The notes: generated by a model not told the origin, from the letters alone. DNA of 64,000 bases from Arcicella aurantiaca (GCF_003148625.1 NZ_QGGO01000011.1:82049-146048), one strand, 5' to 3'. Counted from the first letter of the stretch, positions 28,585 through 37,655 are shown. Numbers and translations: made by a program.

Positions 28585-29805
28585 ATGAGCAAAAAACAAA
28601 TAATTGTCGTTGGTGGTGGTGCCGCAGGATTTTTCGGAGCAATTTCTGCCGCTGAGAATAATCCCGATGCAAAAGTAATACTTCTGGAAAAGAATCGGAC
28701 AGTTTTAAATAAAGTTCGTATTTCGGGTGGCGGTCGTTGTAATGTAACACACGCTTGTTTCGACAATAAACAATTAGCAAAATTTTATCCGAGAGGAGGG
28801 AGTTTTTTACGACCATTATTCAATCAATTTAATGCTCAAAGTACCGTTAATTGGTTTGAAAAACAGGGTGTTGCCTTGAAAAATGAACCCGATGGAAGAA
28901 TGTTTCCAACGACTGATAATTCAGAAACGATTGCCTTATGTCTGGAACAAAAAGCTCGCAAATTAGGTGTTGATGTAAGAACGTCTTTTGGAGTGAGTTC
29001 ATTGCAAATAAATGATAAACAAATTACGGGTGTTGAATTGCAGACAGGCGAAATAATGAATGCTGACGCTGTTTTAGTCACAACAGGCGGTAACCCTAAT
29101 GTAGCTGGTTATCAGTGGCTTGTAGAGGTTGGTCATCATATTTTGTCGCCTGTTCCATCACTTTTTACTTTCAATGTTCCAACGTCGCAGTTTTTAGATT
29201 TAGCAGGAGTGAGTGTTCCTCACGCAACGGTAAAAGTAGCAGGTAAAAAACTATTGCAAGACGGAGCTTTATTAGTTACTCATTGGGGCTTTTCTGCTCC
29301 TGCCGTTTTAAAATTATCAGCTTGGGGAGCAAGAGAATTAGCTGATTTAGCGTATGATTTTTCAATTGTAATCAATTGGATTCCAACGATTTCAGAAAAT
29401 GTAATACGTGAAACTTTTGCCCAAATTAAAAAGTCAAATCCAAAGAAATTAATCCAATCTAATCAGCAATTTGATTTACCTTCTCGACTTTGGAAGCGAT
29501 TTTGTGAGCTTTCTGAGATTGATGAAAACCTCCGTTGGATAGACATTACTTCAAAGCATATCAATAAATTGATAGAAAATCTCATTAATTCTTCACATAA
29601 AGTTCAAGGGAAAACCACTTTCAAAGAAGAATTTGTCACCTGCGGAGGCGTAGATTTAGCAGAAATAAATCCAAATACAATGGAAAGTAAAATTGTAAAA
29701 GGGTTATTCTTTGCAGGAGAAGTGCTTGATATTGATGCCGTTACGGGTGGATTTAACTTTCAAGCTGCTTGGACGACTGGTTTTGTAGCGGGGAAAAATT
29801 TGTAA
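28585..29805 (+). CDS. BaiN/RdsA-family NAD(P)/FAD-dependent oxidoreductase
   Basis: A 406-residue flavoprotein of the HI0933-like family. The FAD-binding Rossmann motif VVGGGAAGFFGAISAAE starts at about residue 7, followed by the family motif KVRISGGGRCNVTHA. Near the C-terminus are FVTCGGVDLAEI and GLFFAGEVLDIDAVTGGFNFQAAW, which complete the FAD site. The physiological reaction of this family is poorly defined; BaiN acts on bile acids in gut bacteria, which should not be carried over here. Its stop codon lies in the left arm of a hairpin. Confidence 0.92.
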   Translation: MSKKQIIVVGGGAAGFFGAISAAENNPDAKVILLEKNRTVLNKVRISGGGRCNVTHACFDNKQLAKFYPRGGSFLRPLFNQFNAQSTVNWFEKQGVALKNEPDGRMFPTTDNSETIALCLEQKARKLGVDVRTSFGVSSLQINDKQITGVELQTGEIMNADAVLVTTGGNPNVAGYQWLVEVGHHILSPVPSLFTFNVPTSQFLDLAGVSVPHATVKVAGKKLLQDGALLVTHWGFSAPAVLKLSAWGARELADLAYDFSIVINWIPTISENVIRETFAQIKKSNPKKLIQSNQQFDLPSRLWKRFCELSEIDENLRWIDITSKHINKLIENLINSSHKVQGKTTFKEEFVTCGGVDLAEINPNTMESKIVKGLFFAGEVLDIDAVTGGFNFQAAWTTGFVAGKNL

Positions 29806-29875
29806 CCCGATGCTGGGCGGCATTCCGCTTCTGCATCGGATTATAATTAGCCGATGCAGAAGCATCGGGTTACAA
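29800..29875. repeat. GC-richer palindromic element at a gene end
   Basis: The outer arms TTGTAACCCGATGC (29800-29813) and GCATCGGGTTACAA (29862-29875) pair perfectly. The inner arms CTTCTGCATCGG (29828-29839) and CCGATGCAGAAG (29851-29862) also pair. The left side has a bulge, TGGGCGGCATTCCG. The stop codon of the upstream flavoprotein gene (TAA at 29803-29805) is inside the outer arm. It may serve as terminator and looks like a mobile palindromic element. Confidence 0.8.
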
Positions 29876-29923
29876 ATCCTCCAAAAGCATTTTATACATC
29901 AAAAATGTATAAATCTTTAATTG

Positions 29924-30436
29924 TTACGATTTAGCCCAAGGGCGTTTAATTGGCAAAATAATCTTCTCTTTTTTAGGCTTTTCGGACTGATTATTTTCAC
30001 CACTAAAAAAAGTTATCTCATCCCCAATTCTTTGGTAATCAACAACTTTATCAAAATATCTAAAATAGGATTTAAGTCTTTCTACAGATTCTTCAAATAT
30101 ATTTTCTTCCGAGAACTCGATAATCAAATTGTCAATTTGACCATCGGATAAAGCATAATGGTCGCAACTGAAGCACATCTCAAATGTACGAAACACTTTT
30201 CCATCCAAGTTTTTCCATACAAATACATCTCTGTAAAATGGAAGACACATCCAGCCAAAATCTAACTTTTTTGGGAATTCGCTCACGATGTTTGTAATAA
30301 ATTCATAATGCTTTTTATCAATTTCAATTTCATAATCAGGTTTAATCAGTAAGTTGCCTTCTGAATCAATGAATCGATTCAACAATATTTTTTTTTGAGG
30401 TTCAAAATGAAGAGCGTAGATTTTGTAAGTGTCCAT
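29924..30436 (-). CDS. Unknown 170-residue soluble protein
   Basis: There is no signal peptide or membrane segment. The sequence is rich in aromatic and acidic residues (DFGWMCLPFYRDVFVW, FEMCFSCDHYAL) and ends with a Lys/Pro-rich tail. I recognise no family. It lies 17 bp downstream of the PD-(D/E)XK nuclease gene on the same strand, so the two probably share a transcript. An immunity or accessory role for the nuclease is possible but unsupported. Confidence 0.6.
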   Translation of the reverse strand: MDTYKIYALHFEPQKKILLNRFIDSEGNLLIKPDYEIEIDKKHYEFITNIVSEFPKKLDFGWMCLPFYRDVFVWKNLDGKVFRTFEMCFSCDHYALSDGQIDNLIIEFSEENIFEESVERLKSYFRYFDKVVDYQRIGDEITFFSGENNQSEKPKKEKIILPIKRPWAKS

Positions 30437-30453
30437 GTTTGATTGTTATAAAT

Positions 30454-31302
30454 TTAAATAGTTTTCACATTCCTACTTTCATTATCCGTCTCAACTCGTA
30501 TTTCTCGAATCACCTCCAACGAAAGTCCAGTAATCAAAGCTATAAAATTATCATCCAACCCTTGAAGAATAGCGTTTTGGGCAATTTCAACTTTGGCTTC
30601 ATCTCGTCCTTCTTCTCGTTCAAGTTTTATTACTTTTCGTCTGCCTGCTTCTTGTTTCGATTCTTCCCATTCGTAAGGATTTATATTTTCATAACTAACA
30701 ATTTCAACTGCTCTTTTTACACCTTCATTTTGAGTATTTATCTTAGGGTTTTCTGGGTTATGAATACTTTCATAAATTAAATCTAACCAATCACGATAGT
30801 TTTGTGGTGTATCTTCATCTTTATAGTTTGGGTTTAGATAAATCAATTCATGATTAAAAATTCTTCGTTCTACCCCTTTTAAATTTTTAGGATTTAAAGT
30901 TGAAATCAATACTTCGTCTCTATAAAATTCTCGTGTTTTTTCGTTGATTTTATATGGTGCTGTCATAACAACAATCGTATAAACGGTTTTATCTACCGAA
31001 TAATCTTCGCTACTTCGTTGTTGTTCAGATATTGCTTGTAAATGGTAATGTAAGAATCGGTCAAAATTATGGTCGTACTCTACTTTTTGAATTTCAATAA
31101 CTACTCTTTTTTTACTGTCTTCTGCAAAAATGTCATACTTAAAGTTTATGTTTCCTAATTTCGGTTGAAAGGCTTTTTCTGTTTCAATCTTATCAGGTTG
31201 AACGTCAATTCCAACAATATCCTTAACAAAAGCCTTAAAAACGATTTCGTCGGTAAAGGCTTTTTTGAAAAATACTTCGTTATCTAATCTGGCAATACTC
31301 AT
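30454..31302 (-). CDS. PD-(D/E)XK nuclease-family (Rpn/transposase-like) protein
   Basis: A 282-residue member of the PD-(D/E)XK family often annotated as Rpn recombination-promoting nuclease or putative transposase. The nuclease core is visible as Asp57 in KYDIFAED and E70-I-Q72 in RVVIEIQK, followed by FDRFLHYHL. The C-terminal part is helical and charged (RKVIKLEREEGRDEAKVEIA) and ends in a short helical segment with IALITGLSLEVIREI. No inverted terminal repeats flank it, so it is not an intact insertion sequence. Related Rpn proteins promote RecA-independent recombination; some have been proposed to act in defence. Confidence 0.82.
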   Translation of the reverse strand: MSIARLDNEVFFKKAFTDEIVFKAFVKDIVGIDVQPDKIETEKAFQPKLGNINFKYDIFAEDSKKRVVIEIQKVEYDHNFDRFLHYHLQAISEQQRSSEDYSVDKTVYTIVVMTAPYKINEKTREFYRDEVLISTLNPKNLKGVERRIFNHELIYLNPNYKDEDTPQNYRDWLDLIYESIHNPENPKINTQNEGVKRAVEIVSYENINPYEWEESKQEAGRRKVIKLEREEGRDEAKVEIAQNAILQGLDDNFIALITGLSLEVIREIRVETDNESRNVKTI

Positions 31303-31363
31303 TGTTTTATTTTTTTGTAAATATAACGAAAACAGGGTGTATTTTTATAATCAGAGAAAGCTC

Positions 31364-31687
31364 TCAATCCTCCAACTCATCCAAAAACATTTGATAGGCT
31401 CCCTTTAATTCTTTTAACGCTTTCTCATTCCCAACCTTTTGTGCCAAAGTAATTCCTTCCTGATAAGTTGCTAATGCCAAATCATTTTCCCCCAATTCCA
31501 CATACAAAGCTCCCAAATGGTAATAAGTAGCTAAATAATCAGCGTGATTTTTTACCAAATATTCAAAAATTGTTTTAGCTTCTTGTTTATCCGTTTTTAA
31601 TAATTCCGTCGCTAAAGCATAATGATTGAAAGGGTCTTGTGGTTCTTCTTTTACAAATTCTCTCAAAATTTCTAATCTATTTATCAT
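31364..31687 (-). CDS. Small TPR protein
   Basis: A 107-residue protein made of about three tetratricopeptide helical hairpins (DPFNHYALATELLKTDKQEA, HLGALYVELGENDLALATY). It has no signal peptide. TPR proteins mediate protein contacts; the partner is unknown. It is convergent with nothing and divergent from etfB at 31859. Confidence 0.82.
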   Translation of the reverse strand: MINRLEILREFVKEEPQDPFNHYALATELLKTDKQEAKTIFEYLVKNHADYLATYYHLGALYVELGENDLALATYQEGITLAQKVGNEKALKELKGAYQMFLDELED

Positions 31688-31812
31688 TTTAAAATTATTT
31701 TAGAAAAAATGGTATGCTTGCATACTATTTTTAAAACTTTTTATTAATATTGCATTATAAATTGAAAAATTGGTATTTAAAATGCTAAATTCAATTCTTT
31801 ACAATTAAAATC

Positions 31813-31850
31813 TTTGTGCCTGAGTGCCATCGTGCCTTTGTGCCTAAAAT
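31813..31850. repeat. 8-bp degenerate tandem tract before etfB
   Basis: The units read TTTGTGCC, TGAGTGCC, ATCGTGCC, TTTGTGCC, then TAAAAT. It ends about 9 bp before the etfB start codon, so it would be in the 5' leader. It shares the TTTGTG phrase with the end of the repeat at 28336-28556. Confidence 0.65.
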
Positions 31851-31858
31851 AAAATACC

Positions 31859-32593
31859 ATGAAAATTTTAGTTTGCGTAACGAGTGTACCCGATACCACA
31901 GCGAAAATATCGTTTACGGACGGAGATACCAAATTTAATAAAGCAGGCGTAACCTACATCACAGGTCCTTACGATGATTATGCACTTTCACGTGCGGTAG
32001 AATTAAAAGAAAAATTAGGCGGAACAGTTACCGTTTTAAACGTTGGAGAAGCTGATTCTGAGCAAGTTATTCGTAAATGTTTGGCAATTGGTGCAGATGA
32101 TGCTATTCGTGTAAATTGTGAGCCGAAAGATTCTTATTTTACGGCGACTCAAATTGCCACAATTGCTGCTCAAGAAAATTATGATTTAATTTTAATGGGT
32201 CGTGAATCAATTGATTTTAACAGTGGCGTGGTTCATGGTTTGGTAGGAGAGATGTTAGGAATTCCTTCATTATCGCCAGTGATGAAATTAGAAATTGACG
32301 GTACAACTGCTAAAATGACTCGTGAAATTGAAGGCGGCAAAGAAGATATTGAAGCCTCATTACCATTAGTTTTAGGTTGTCAAGAACCCATTGCAGAATG
32401 GAAAATTCCTAATATGCGTGGAATTATGACGGCACGTACAAAGCCATTAAAAGTAGTTGAGCCAGTTGGAGAAGATTTGACTGTTACAGAGAAGTTTACA
32501 TTACCAGCTCCAAAAGGTGCTTGTAAAATGATTGCTGCGGAAAATGCAGAAGAATTAATCGCTTTACTAAGAACCGAGGCAAAAGTTTTATAA
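31859..32593 (+). CDS. etfB: Electron transfer flavoprotein, beta subunit
   Basis: The 244-residue ETF beta subunit forms a heterodimer with EtfA and passes electrons from acyl-CoA dehydrogenases to the respiratory chain. The N-terminus MKILVCVTSVPDTTAKI and the later LILMGRESIDFNSGVVHGLVGEMLGIPSLSP region are typical, as is IPNMRGIMTARTKPLKV. The AMP-binding surface lies in the middle. etfA follows at 32680. The pair probably serves fatty-acid or amino-acid oxidation, though no dehydrogenase is in the window. Confidence 0.95.
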   Translation: MKILVCVTSVPDTTAKISFTDGDTKFNKAGVTYITGPYDDYALSRAVELKEKLGGTVTVLNVGEADSEQVIRKCLAIGADDAIRVNCEPKDSYFTATQIATIAAQENYDLILMGRESIDFNSGVVHGLVGEMLGIPSLSPVMKLEIDGTTAKMTREIEGGKEDIEASLPLVLGCQEPIAEWKIPNMRGIMTARTKPLKVVEPVGEDLTVTEKFTLPAPKGACKMIAAENAEELIALLRTEAKVL

Positions 32594-32640
32594 CATTTAC
32601 AACATTAATGTTTTTGGAAATGGTGTTATTGTAATTTTTA

Positions 32641-32674
32641 CTAATAACTAATAACCAATAACTGATAACTAAAA
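32641..32674. repeat. Heptad-type tract between etfB and etfA
   Basis: The units are CTAATAA, CTAATAA, CCAATAA, CTGATAA, CTAAAAT, an exact 7-bp period with single-base changes. I see no clear inverted partner. It ends about 5 bp before the etfA start codon. Confidence 0.7.
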
Positions 32675-32679
32675 TCAAA

Positions 32680-33642
32680 ATGTCAGTAATCATATTCACA
32701 GAAATAGATAATGGAGCCTTGAAAAAATCATCGCTCGAAGCCGTTTATTATGGTGTAGAAGTTGCCAAAATGAAAGGTTCAACTGCAACAGTTTTAGCTA
32801 TTGGCGAAGCATCAGAAGCAGAATTAGCCAAAGCAGGTAGTTTTGGAGCTACAAAAGTGCTTCATGCCAATGACGCTCGCCTTGCAACAGGTAATATCCA
32901 AGCATATTCAGATGTATTGGCTTCAGCAGTTGCTCAAGAAGGCTCAGAAGTTGTCATTTTAGCAAAATCATCTTTAGGTGATGCCGTTGCAGCACGACTT
33001 GCAGGTAAATTGAAAGCGTCAATTGTTTCAAACGTGACTGAACTACCAGATTTATCAGGCGGATTTAAAGTTACTCGAAGCATTTACACAGGAAAAGCCT
33101 TTGCTACTGTTGAAATGAAAAGTGATAAAAAAATTATCGCTATCAAGAAAAATGCAGTTTCAGTTGTAGAATCTGGAGCATCTGCAAGTGTTGAATCATT
33201 TTCACCAGCTTTAAAGGATTCCGATTTTGCGGTTAAAGTGACAGGAACGCATAAAGCATCGAGTTCGATTTCATTGCCAGAGGCTGATTTAGTGGTTTCA
33301 GCAGGACGTGGTTTGAAAGGGCCTGAAAATTGGGGAATCGTGGAAGACCTTGCCAATGCTTTAGGTGCAGCTACGGCTTGTTCTAAGCCTGTTTCTGACC
33401 TTGATTGGAGACCTCACCACGAACACGTTGGGCAAACTGGTATCAAAGTTTCTCCAAACTTATATATTGCTGCAGGTATTTCGGGAGCAATTCAACATTT
33501 GGCAGGTGTCAATTCATCAAAAGTAATTGTTGTTATCAATAAAGACCCAGAAGCACCTTTCTTCAAAGCAGCTGATTATGGTATTGTAGGAGATGTTTTT
33601 GATATTTTACCAAGATTGACCAAAGCAGTAAAAGCTTTGTAA
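32680..33642 (+). CDS. etfA: Electron transfer flavoprotein, alpha subunit
   Basis: The 320-residue ETF alpha subunit, which holds FAD. The N-terminal half matches the ETF fold; the C-terminal FAD domain has VVSAGRGLKGPENWGIVEDL, then DWRPHHEHVGQTGIKVSPNLY and AAGISGAIQHLAG, and ends with INKDPEAPFFKAADYGIVGD. The start ATG lies 86 bp after etfB. A terminator is found at 33785, so etfBA is a two-gene operon. Confidence 0.96.
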   Translation: MSVIIFTEIDNGALKKSSLEAVYYGVEVAKMKGSTATVLAIGEASEAELAKAGSFGATKVLHANDARLATGNIQAYSDVLASAVAQEGSEVVILAKSSLGDAVAARLAGKLKASIVSNVTELPDLSGGFKVTRSIYTGKAFATVEMKSDKKIIAIKKNAVSVVESGASASVESFSPALKDSDFAVKVTGTHKASSSISLPEADLVVSAGRGLKGPENWGIVEDLANALGAATACSKPVSDLDWRPHHEHVGQTGIKVSPNLYIAAGISGAIQHLAGVNSSKVIVVINKDPEAPFFKAADYGIVGDVFDILPRLTKAVKAL

Positions 33643-33784
33643 TCCATAAGTATTCGTTAAGAATTAGGCGGTTTGCCGCTGCTATGATGTTTGGCTATGT
33701 TGCAATATCCTGATTAATAGGAAGTTCTAACGCTAATGCCCAACACCCCTACTTATTTGAAAATACTTCATCAAAATAATTAAG

Positions 33785-33820
33785 AAAGACCTACGATAAT
33801 TTATTTCGTAGGTCTTTTCT
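33785..33820 (+). terminator. Terminator after etfA
   Basis: AAAGACCTACGA pairs with TCGTAGGTCTTT around the loop TAATTTATT, and TCTTTT follows. It ends the etfBA transcript and is about 140 bp past the stop codon. Confidence 0.85.
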
Positions 33821-33908
33821 TTTGAATCTATTGTATGAAAACTTTTTTAAAAAATTTAAGGTTTATATCTTTGTTACCAACATTCAATTATTTTAGAATA
33901 TATATCAA

Positions 33909-34499
33909 GTGGAGAAAATAAAATTAGAAATATTAGGGTTATCACCGAGTTCGTCGCAGACAGGTTCATTTGCATTAGTTCTTGGAGAAGAATATGGACC
34001 AAGAAGGCTACCAATCATTATTGGAATGTTTGAAGCACAAGCAATTGCTATTGAAATTGAAAAGATTGAGCCAAATCGCCCGATGACGCACGATTTATTC
34101 AAGTCTTTCGCCAGAACTTTTCATTACTCTGTAAGTGAAATAACAATTACTGATATAAAAGAAGGTGTTTTCTTTGCTAAAATACACTGTTCAGACGGTA
34201 TAAAAGATACCTTTGTTGATGCTCGTCCTTCTGATGCAATCGCCATTGGTTTACGTTTTAATGTACCCATTTATACTTACGAAAACGTTTTATCAGAGGC
34301 AGGAATCTCAATTAATGAAACTGGAAAAGATGATTTGTTAGAGGAATTAGAAGAAGAAGTAAAACCGCAAAAAACTTTTGCAGAACTTTTAAAAGAAAAT
34401 CCTGTTGAAGTTTTAAATAATATGCTTAAAGAAGCTCTCGAAAATGAGGAGTACGAAAAAGCTGCCAAAATTCGAGATGAAATAGATAGAAGAAACTAA
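33909..34499 (+). CDS. Bifunctional nuclease (BFN/DUF151) domain protein with UVR motif
   Basis: A 196-residue protein. Residues 1-130 form a bifunctional-nuclease (DUF151) domain: LEILGLSPSSSQTGSFALVLGEE, RRLPIIIGMFEAQAIAIE, DARPSDAIAIGLRF. The C-terminal 35 residues are a UvrB/UvrC interaction motif, LLKENPVEVLNNMLKEALENEEYEKAAKIRDEI by position 158-193. The start is GTG at 33909. The combination suggests contact with nucleotide-excision-repair or protease-adaptor proteins; the reaction is unclear. A -7-like TATCTTTG occurs at 33866-33873. Confidence 0.88.
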   Translation: MEKIKLEILGLSPSSSQTGSFALVLGEEYGPRRLPIIIGMFEAQAIAIEIEKIEPNRPMTHDLFKSFARTFHYSVSEITITDIKEGVFFAKIHCSDGIKDTFVDARPSDAIAIGLRFNVPIYTYENVLSEAGISINETGKDDLLEELEEEVKPQKTFAELLKENPVEVLNNMLKEALENEEYEKAAKIRDEIDRRN

Positions 34500-34500
34500 C

Positions 34501-34534
34501 AAAAAAGCCAACTTTAGCGGTTGGCTTTTTTGTT
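34501..34534. terminator. Bidirectional terminator after BFN gene
   Basis: AAAAAAGCCAAC (34501-34512) pairs with GTTGGCTTTTTT (34520-34531) around a short loop. It starts right after the stop codon. Confidence 0.9.
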
Positions 34535-34619
34535 AAAAAGCGTTAAGAATGATACAAAAGAGCTAAAAAAATGTAATTTTGTTATTAATATTATTTATCA
34601 AAGCCTTACTTATTGAACT

Positions 34620-35501
34620 ATGTCCAAAATTAAAAAATTAGGCAATACTCCAAATGCAATGGTCATCATTAGTTTGACGATAGCTTTGTTTTTAATTGGT
34701 CTTTGTGGATTGTTGACACTCAATGCCAGAAAGTTGGCTGAATTAGTTAAACAAAACGTGGAAGTACAAGTTTATCTCGATAATGATTTGACAACGAGTA
34801 AGTTAGACTCTATTTTTAAACTTATTGCCAAAAAAGATTTTGTCTTAAAAAAAGACAATTCTCCACAAATTAATTTTATCTCAAAAGAAGTTGCGGCTAA
34901 ACAATTTATTGAAGAATCTGGAGAAGATTATCGTAAACTTTTAGGCAACAATAATCCATTATTTAATTTATATTCTGTAAAAATTAAAGAGGAATTCTTT
35001 AATGAAGTGAAATTAAAGGAAATAAAAGCAGATTTAGAAAAGCTATCAGGTGTTCATGAGGTGGCTTATGTAGAAAATTTTGTAGATGAAGTAAATAAAA
35101 ATATTTCTAAAATCTATTTAATTCTTTCCGTTTTCGTAGTATTATTATTGGTCATTATTGTGATTTTGGTAAATAATACCATAAAATTATCCCTTTATTC
35201 TCAGCGATTTTTAATCAGAAGTATGCAATTGGTTGGAGCAACTAACCAGTTTATTCGTAAGCCATTTGTAGTAAAAGGAGCATTGCAAGGATTAATAAGC
35301 GGTTTAGTTGCGTGTACCCTTTTAATTATTTTACAACAGTTAGCAGTCCAAAAAATAGAAGGTTTAGGTGTTTTACAAGAAACTTCAAAATTGATAATCC
35401 TAACGTTAGGAATATTAATTATAGGAACTTTAATAGGTATATTGAGTACATTTCAGTCGGTGGAACGATATTTGAAATTATCTCTTGATGAATTATATTG
35501 A
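34620..35501 (+). CDS. ftsX: Cell-division protein FtsX
   Basis: A 293-residue ABC-type membrane protein that, with FtsE, links division to peptidoglycan hydrolysis. There are four hydrophobic helices: one near residues 18-40, then three after residue 165. Between helices 1 and 2 lies the periplasmic domain that starts VEVQVYLDNDLT. The segment RSMQLVGATNQFIRKPFVVKGALQG before the third helix is the usual FtsX motif. ftsE is not in the window. DUF3098 follows at 35542, as is usual in Bacteroidota. Confidence 0.93.
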   Translation: MSKIKKLGNTPNAMVIISLTIALFLIGLCGLLTLNARKLAELVKQNVEVQVYLDNDLTTSKLDSIFKLIAKKDFVLKKDNSPQINFISKEVAAKQFIEESGEDYRKLLGNNNPLFNLYSVKIKEEFFNEVKLKEIKADLEKLSGVHEVAYVENFVDEVNKNISKIYLILSVFVVLLLVIIVILVNNTIKLSLYSQRFLIRSMQLVGATNQFIRKPFVVKGALQGLISGLVACTLLIILQQLAVQKIEGLGVLQETSKLIILTLGILIIGTLIGILSTFQSVERYLKLSLDELY

Positions 35502-35541
35502 TTTTAAACAATTCTGAATTAGCAGAAATAAAAATAAAATT

Positions 35542-35745
35542 ATGACAAATAAAGAAAAATTTCCATTCGGAAAAACAAACTATTCATTGATGTTAGCGGG
35601 AATTGCCATTATTTTAATTGGCTTTTTCGTAATGAGTCTTGATAAAGAAGAATTTGGCTTTGGATTTTTAGGTTTAACACTCGGACCAATTATCGTTTTG
35701 GCAGGCTTTGGCTTAGAGTTCTTTGCCATTTTGAAGAAATCATAA
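35542..35745 (+). CDS. DUF3098 membrane protein
   Basis: A 67-residue protein with two hydrophobic segments (about residues 12-31 and 38-62) separated by a short charged loop KEEFG. It matches the DUF3098 pattern FGKTNYSLMLAGIAIILIGF. In related genomes, as I recall, this gene lies between ftsX and uppP. Here uppP is some 24 kb away on the opposite strand. The function is unknown. Confidence 0.85.
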   Translation: MTNKEKFPFGKTNYSLMLAGIAIILIGFFVMSLDKEEFGFGFLGLTLGPIIVLAGFGLEFFAILKKS

Positions 35746-35775
35746 GTAGATATTAGCCATCATTCATTAGGTCAT

Positions 35776-35812
35776 AAAAAAGGCTTCTCAAGTTTCTGAG
35801 AAGCCTTTTTTA
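35776..35812. terminator. Bidirectional terminator between convergent genes
   Basis: AAAAAAGGCTTCTCA (35776-35790) pairs with TGAGAAGCCTTTTTT (35797-35811), with T or A runs on both sides. It serves both the ftsX-DUF3098 transcript and the minus-strand gene ending at 35819. Confidence 0.92.
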
Positions 35813-35818
35813 TGTCTT

Positions 35819-37630
35819 TTAAAGTTGAACTATTTTATTGCTGAATTTAGCTTTATAGTTATTATTTTCTTCACTGATTAACCAAATTTCGTACTTACCA
35901 GAAGGTATTTTAGCCTGCCAAATATCATAATGAAATTTAGAACTATAATACGTTTGATTTTTAAAGCAATCTTGAATATTATTTTGAATAAAAATTGCTG
36001 GAAAGATAAACGCATTATTTTCTGTTTTGAGACCAATATATTTTACAATTCCCTTATTTTGTGAGTTTATTCCAACAAATGAAACTTTTGGTCGTTTCTC
36101 TAATGAAATTGTAGTGCCAATTGACATAACTGTATCTATTTTTCCTTCAAAAAGCCCCGATTTTTGAATTGTAGCCTTTTTCAAAATCTCAAATATTGGC
36201 TTAATCTCATTGTCAGAAAGTGTGTATATCCCTAACGAGTCCACTTTTTTTATGAGATTTATCTGGTATGTTGGATGATTATAGCCAAGTTTTTCTTTGT
36301 ATTTTTCTCCAAAACTAAGCAACATTGTATCTTTTTTCCAAAAATGCCCATCTAATCTAAGTTCTTGTTGTTGGCGATAAATACTTGGAATTGAGGTATA
36401 ATAACTATTTAGATTGATGAAAATTCCCATCAAAAAGAAAGCATAAAACCCCCAATTGAGCTTTTGTTTTTTTTGTTCAATAAGAAATAAATAAGCTAAA
36501 TATCCCACACAAGCAAAGGTTGCTCCAAATATCATGTATCTACGAGAGAGAAATTCGCCTCCATGATAAGTTTTTATCTCTACTGGACGGCTCAGTATGA
36601 GCATTAACCCTGTAATGGCTAAAAAGCCCAACCAACCGAATAATTGTAATGTTTGGGGAGATATTTTTCCTTTCTTTTCTTGAAATACTTTCCATAAAAC
36701 ACCAATAATTATGGAGAAAAGAAAGCATCCAAGAATAATACAAGCAACTATATCTCCATAAATGGGAATTACGTATGGATGTGGAATATTTTGAAAGAAT
36801 ACATTTCCGAAAAATGTTAATACGAAAATAATATTCAATAAAGGGTGCTGGAATAGAAAAGACCTATCACTCTGAATAAAAGTGTAATCAAAATTGAAAT
36901 AGAATAATAAAAGAAGTGTAGCAAATATTGACCAAACAAGTAGCTCTTTTTTACGATTTTGTAGAAGTAAAATAGCAAAACCTATTGGCCAAATGGATAA
37001 ACCATTCCCTGAAGTAAACATGGTTATGGTTGCCGTAATAAGGGCTACATAAAAGGAAATAGTAGAAGATTTACTTAAAAAATATACTGTAAGGAATGCA
37101 AAAAATATTATAGGTGTATTTTGGATAGCAGCAATACCCCAATTAGCATTCTCAAAGAAAGTTAAATTAAATAATAGGAGAGGAATAGGGGTGAAATATG
37201 AGATGGATAAATTTAACTTCTTAAAAAAATGAAAGAATAGATAGACTATTCCAAGTAAGAAGCAATCGCCTATAATGATTTGTGCTTTTATATTTTCACT
37301 TCCAAAAACTTCATCAATTATCACAAATACGATTCTCTCAAAGCCAAAGCGATGTTGATTTACTTGCTGAAAAAAGGCTTTACTAAAATCTAAGATATTA
37401 GTCGCAGTTTTCATTTGATACAAAGAATCTAACAAAACCCAATCGTCTTGAAAAGGAATATTGTCGGTATGTAGATGGATTACTGTGAAGAAAAATATTA
37501 TTGGTAACCCGATGATTAAATAAGAGGTGATTTGTTTCCCAATTATTATTTTATTGTTTTTTAAAATCAATAAAATAATGCTTAATAAAATAATAATTTC
37601 CGCATAGATTACTGGTTGATGTGTTTTCAT
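35819..37630 (-). CDS. Large multi-pass membrane protein, possible GT-C enzyme
   Basis: A 603-residue protein with about ten to twelve hydrophobic helices in the first 400 residues and a soluble C-terminal domain of about 170 residues. An acidic pair, D62-D63-W, lies in the first periplasmic loop, a position where GT-C glycosyltransferases carry catalytic acid residues. The C-terminal part has QAKIPSGKYEIWLISEEN, a beta-sandwich-like ending. The substrate is unknown. It is upstream of the terminator and downstream of a tRNA gene, so it has its own promoter in a very short space (37631-37655). Confidence 0.6.
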   Translation of the reverse strand: MKTHQPVIYAEIIILLSIILLILKNNKIIIGKQITSYLIIGLPIIFFFTVIHLHTDNIPFQDDWVLLDSLYQMKTATNILDFSKAFFQQVNQHRFGFERIVFVIIDEVFGSENIKAQIIIGDCFLLGIVYLFFHFFKKLNLSISYFTPIPLLLFNLTFFENANWGIAAIQNTPIIFFAFLTVYFLSKSSTISFYVALITATITMFTSGNGLSIWPIGFAILLLQNRKKELLVWSIFATLLLLFYFNFDYTFIQSDRSFLFQHPLLNIIFVLTFFGNVFFQNIPHPYVIPIYGDIVACIILGCFLFSIIIGVLWKVFQEKKGKISPQTLQLFGWLGFLAITGLMLILSRPVEIKTYHGGEFLSRRYMIFGATFACVGYLAYLFLIEQKKQKLNWGFYAFFLMGIFINLNSYYTSIPSIYRQQQELRLDGHFWKKDTMLLSFGEKYKEKLGYNHPTYQINLIKKVDSLGIYTLSDNEIKPIFEILKKATIQKSGLFEGKIDTVMSIGTTISLEKRPKVSFVGINSQNKGIVKYIGLKTENNAFIFPAIFIQNNIQDCFKNQTYYSSKFHYDIWQAKIPSGKYEIWLISEENNNYKAKFSNKIVQL

Positions 37631-37655
37631 AAGTTATTGTAGGGTTTTAATGCAA

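Noticed and set aside
28512-28816. Two antisense frames ending in the repeat upstream of the flavoprotein gene
   Set aside because: They overlap the flavoprotein start and their termini are translations of the direct repeat.
30454-31302. An insertion sequence, because the encoded protein is often called a transposase
   Set aside because: No terminal inverted repeats or target duplications flank it, and the protein family is nuclease-like rather than an IS transposase.
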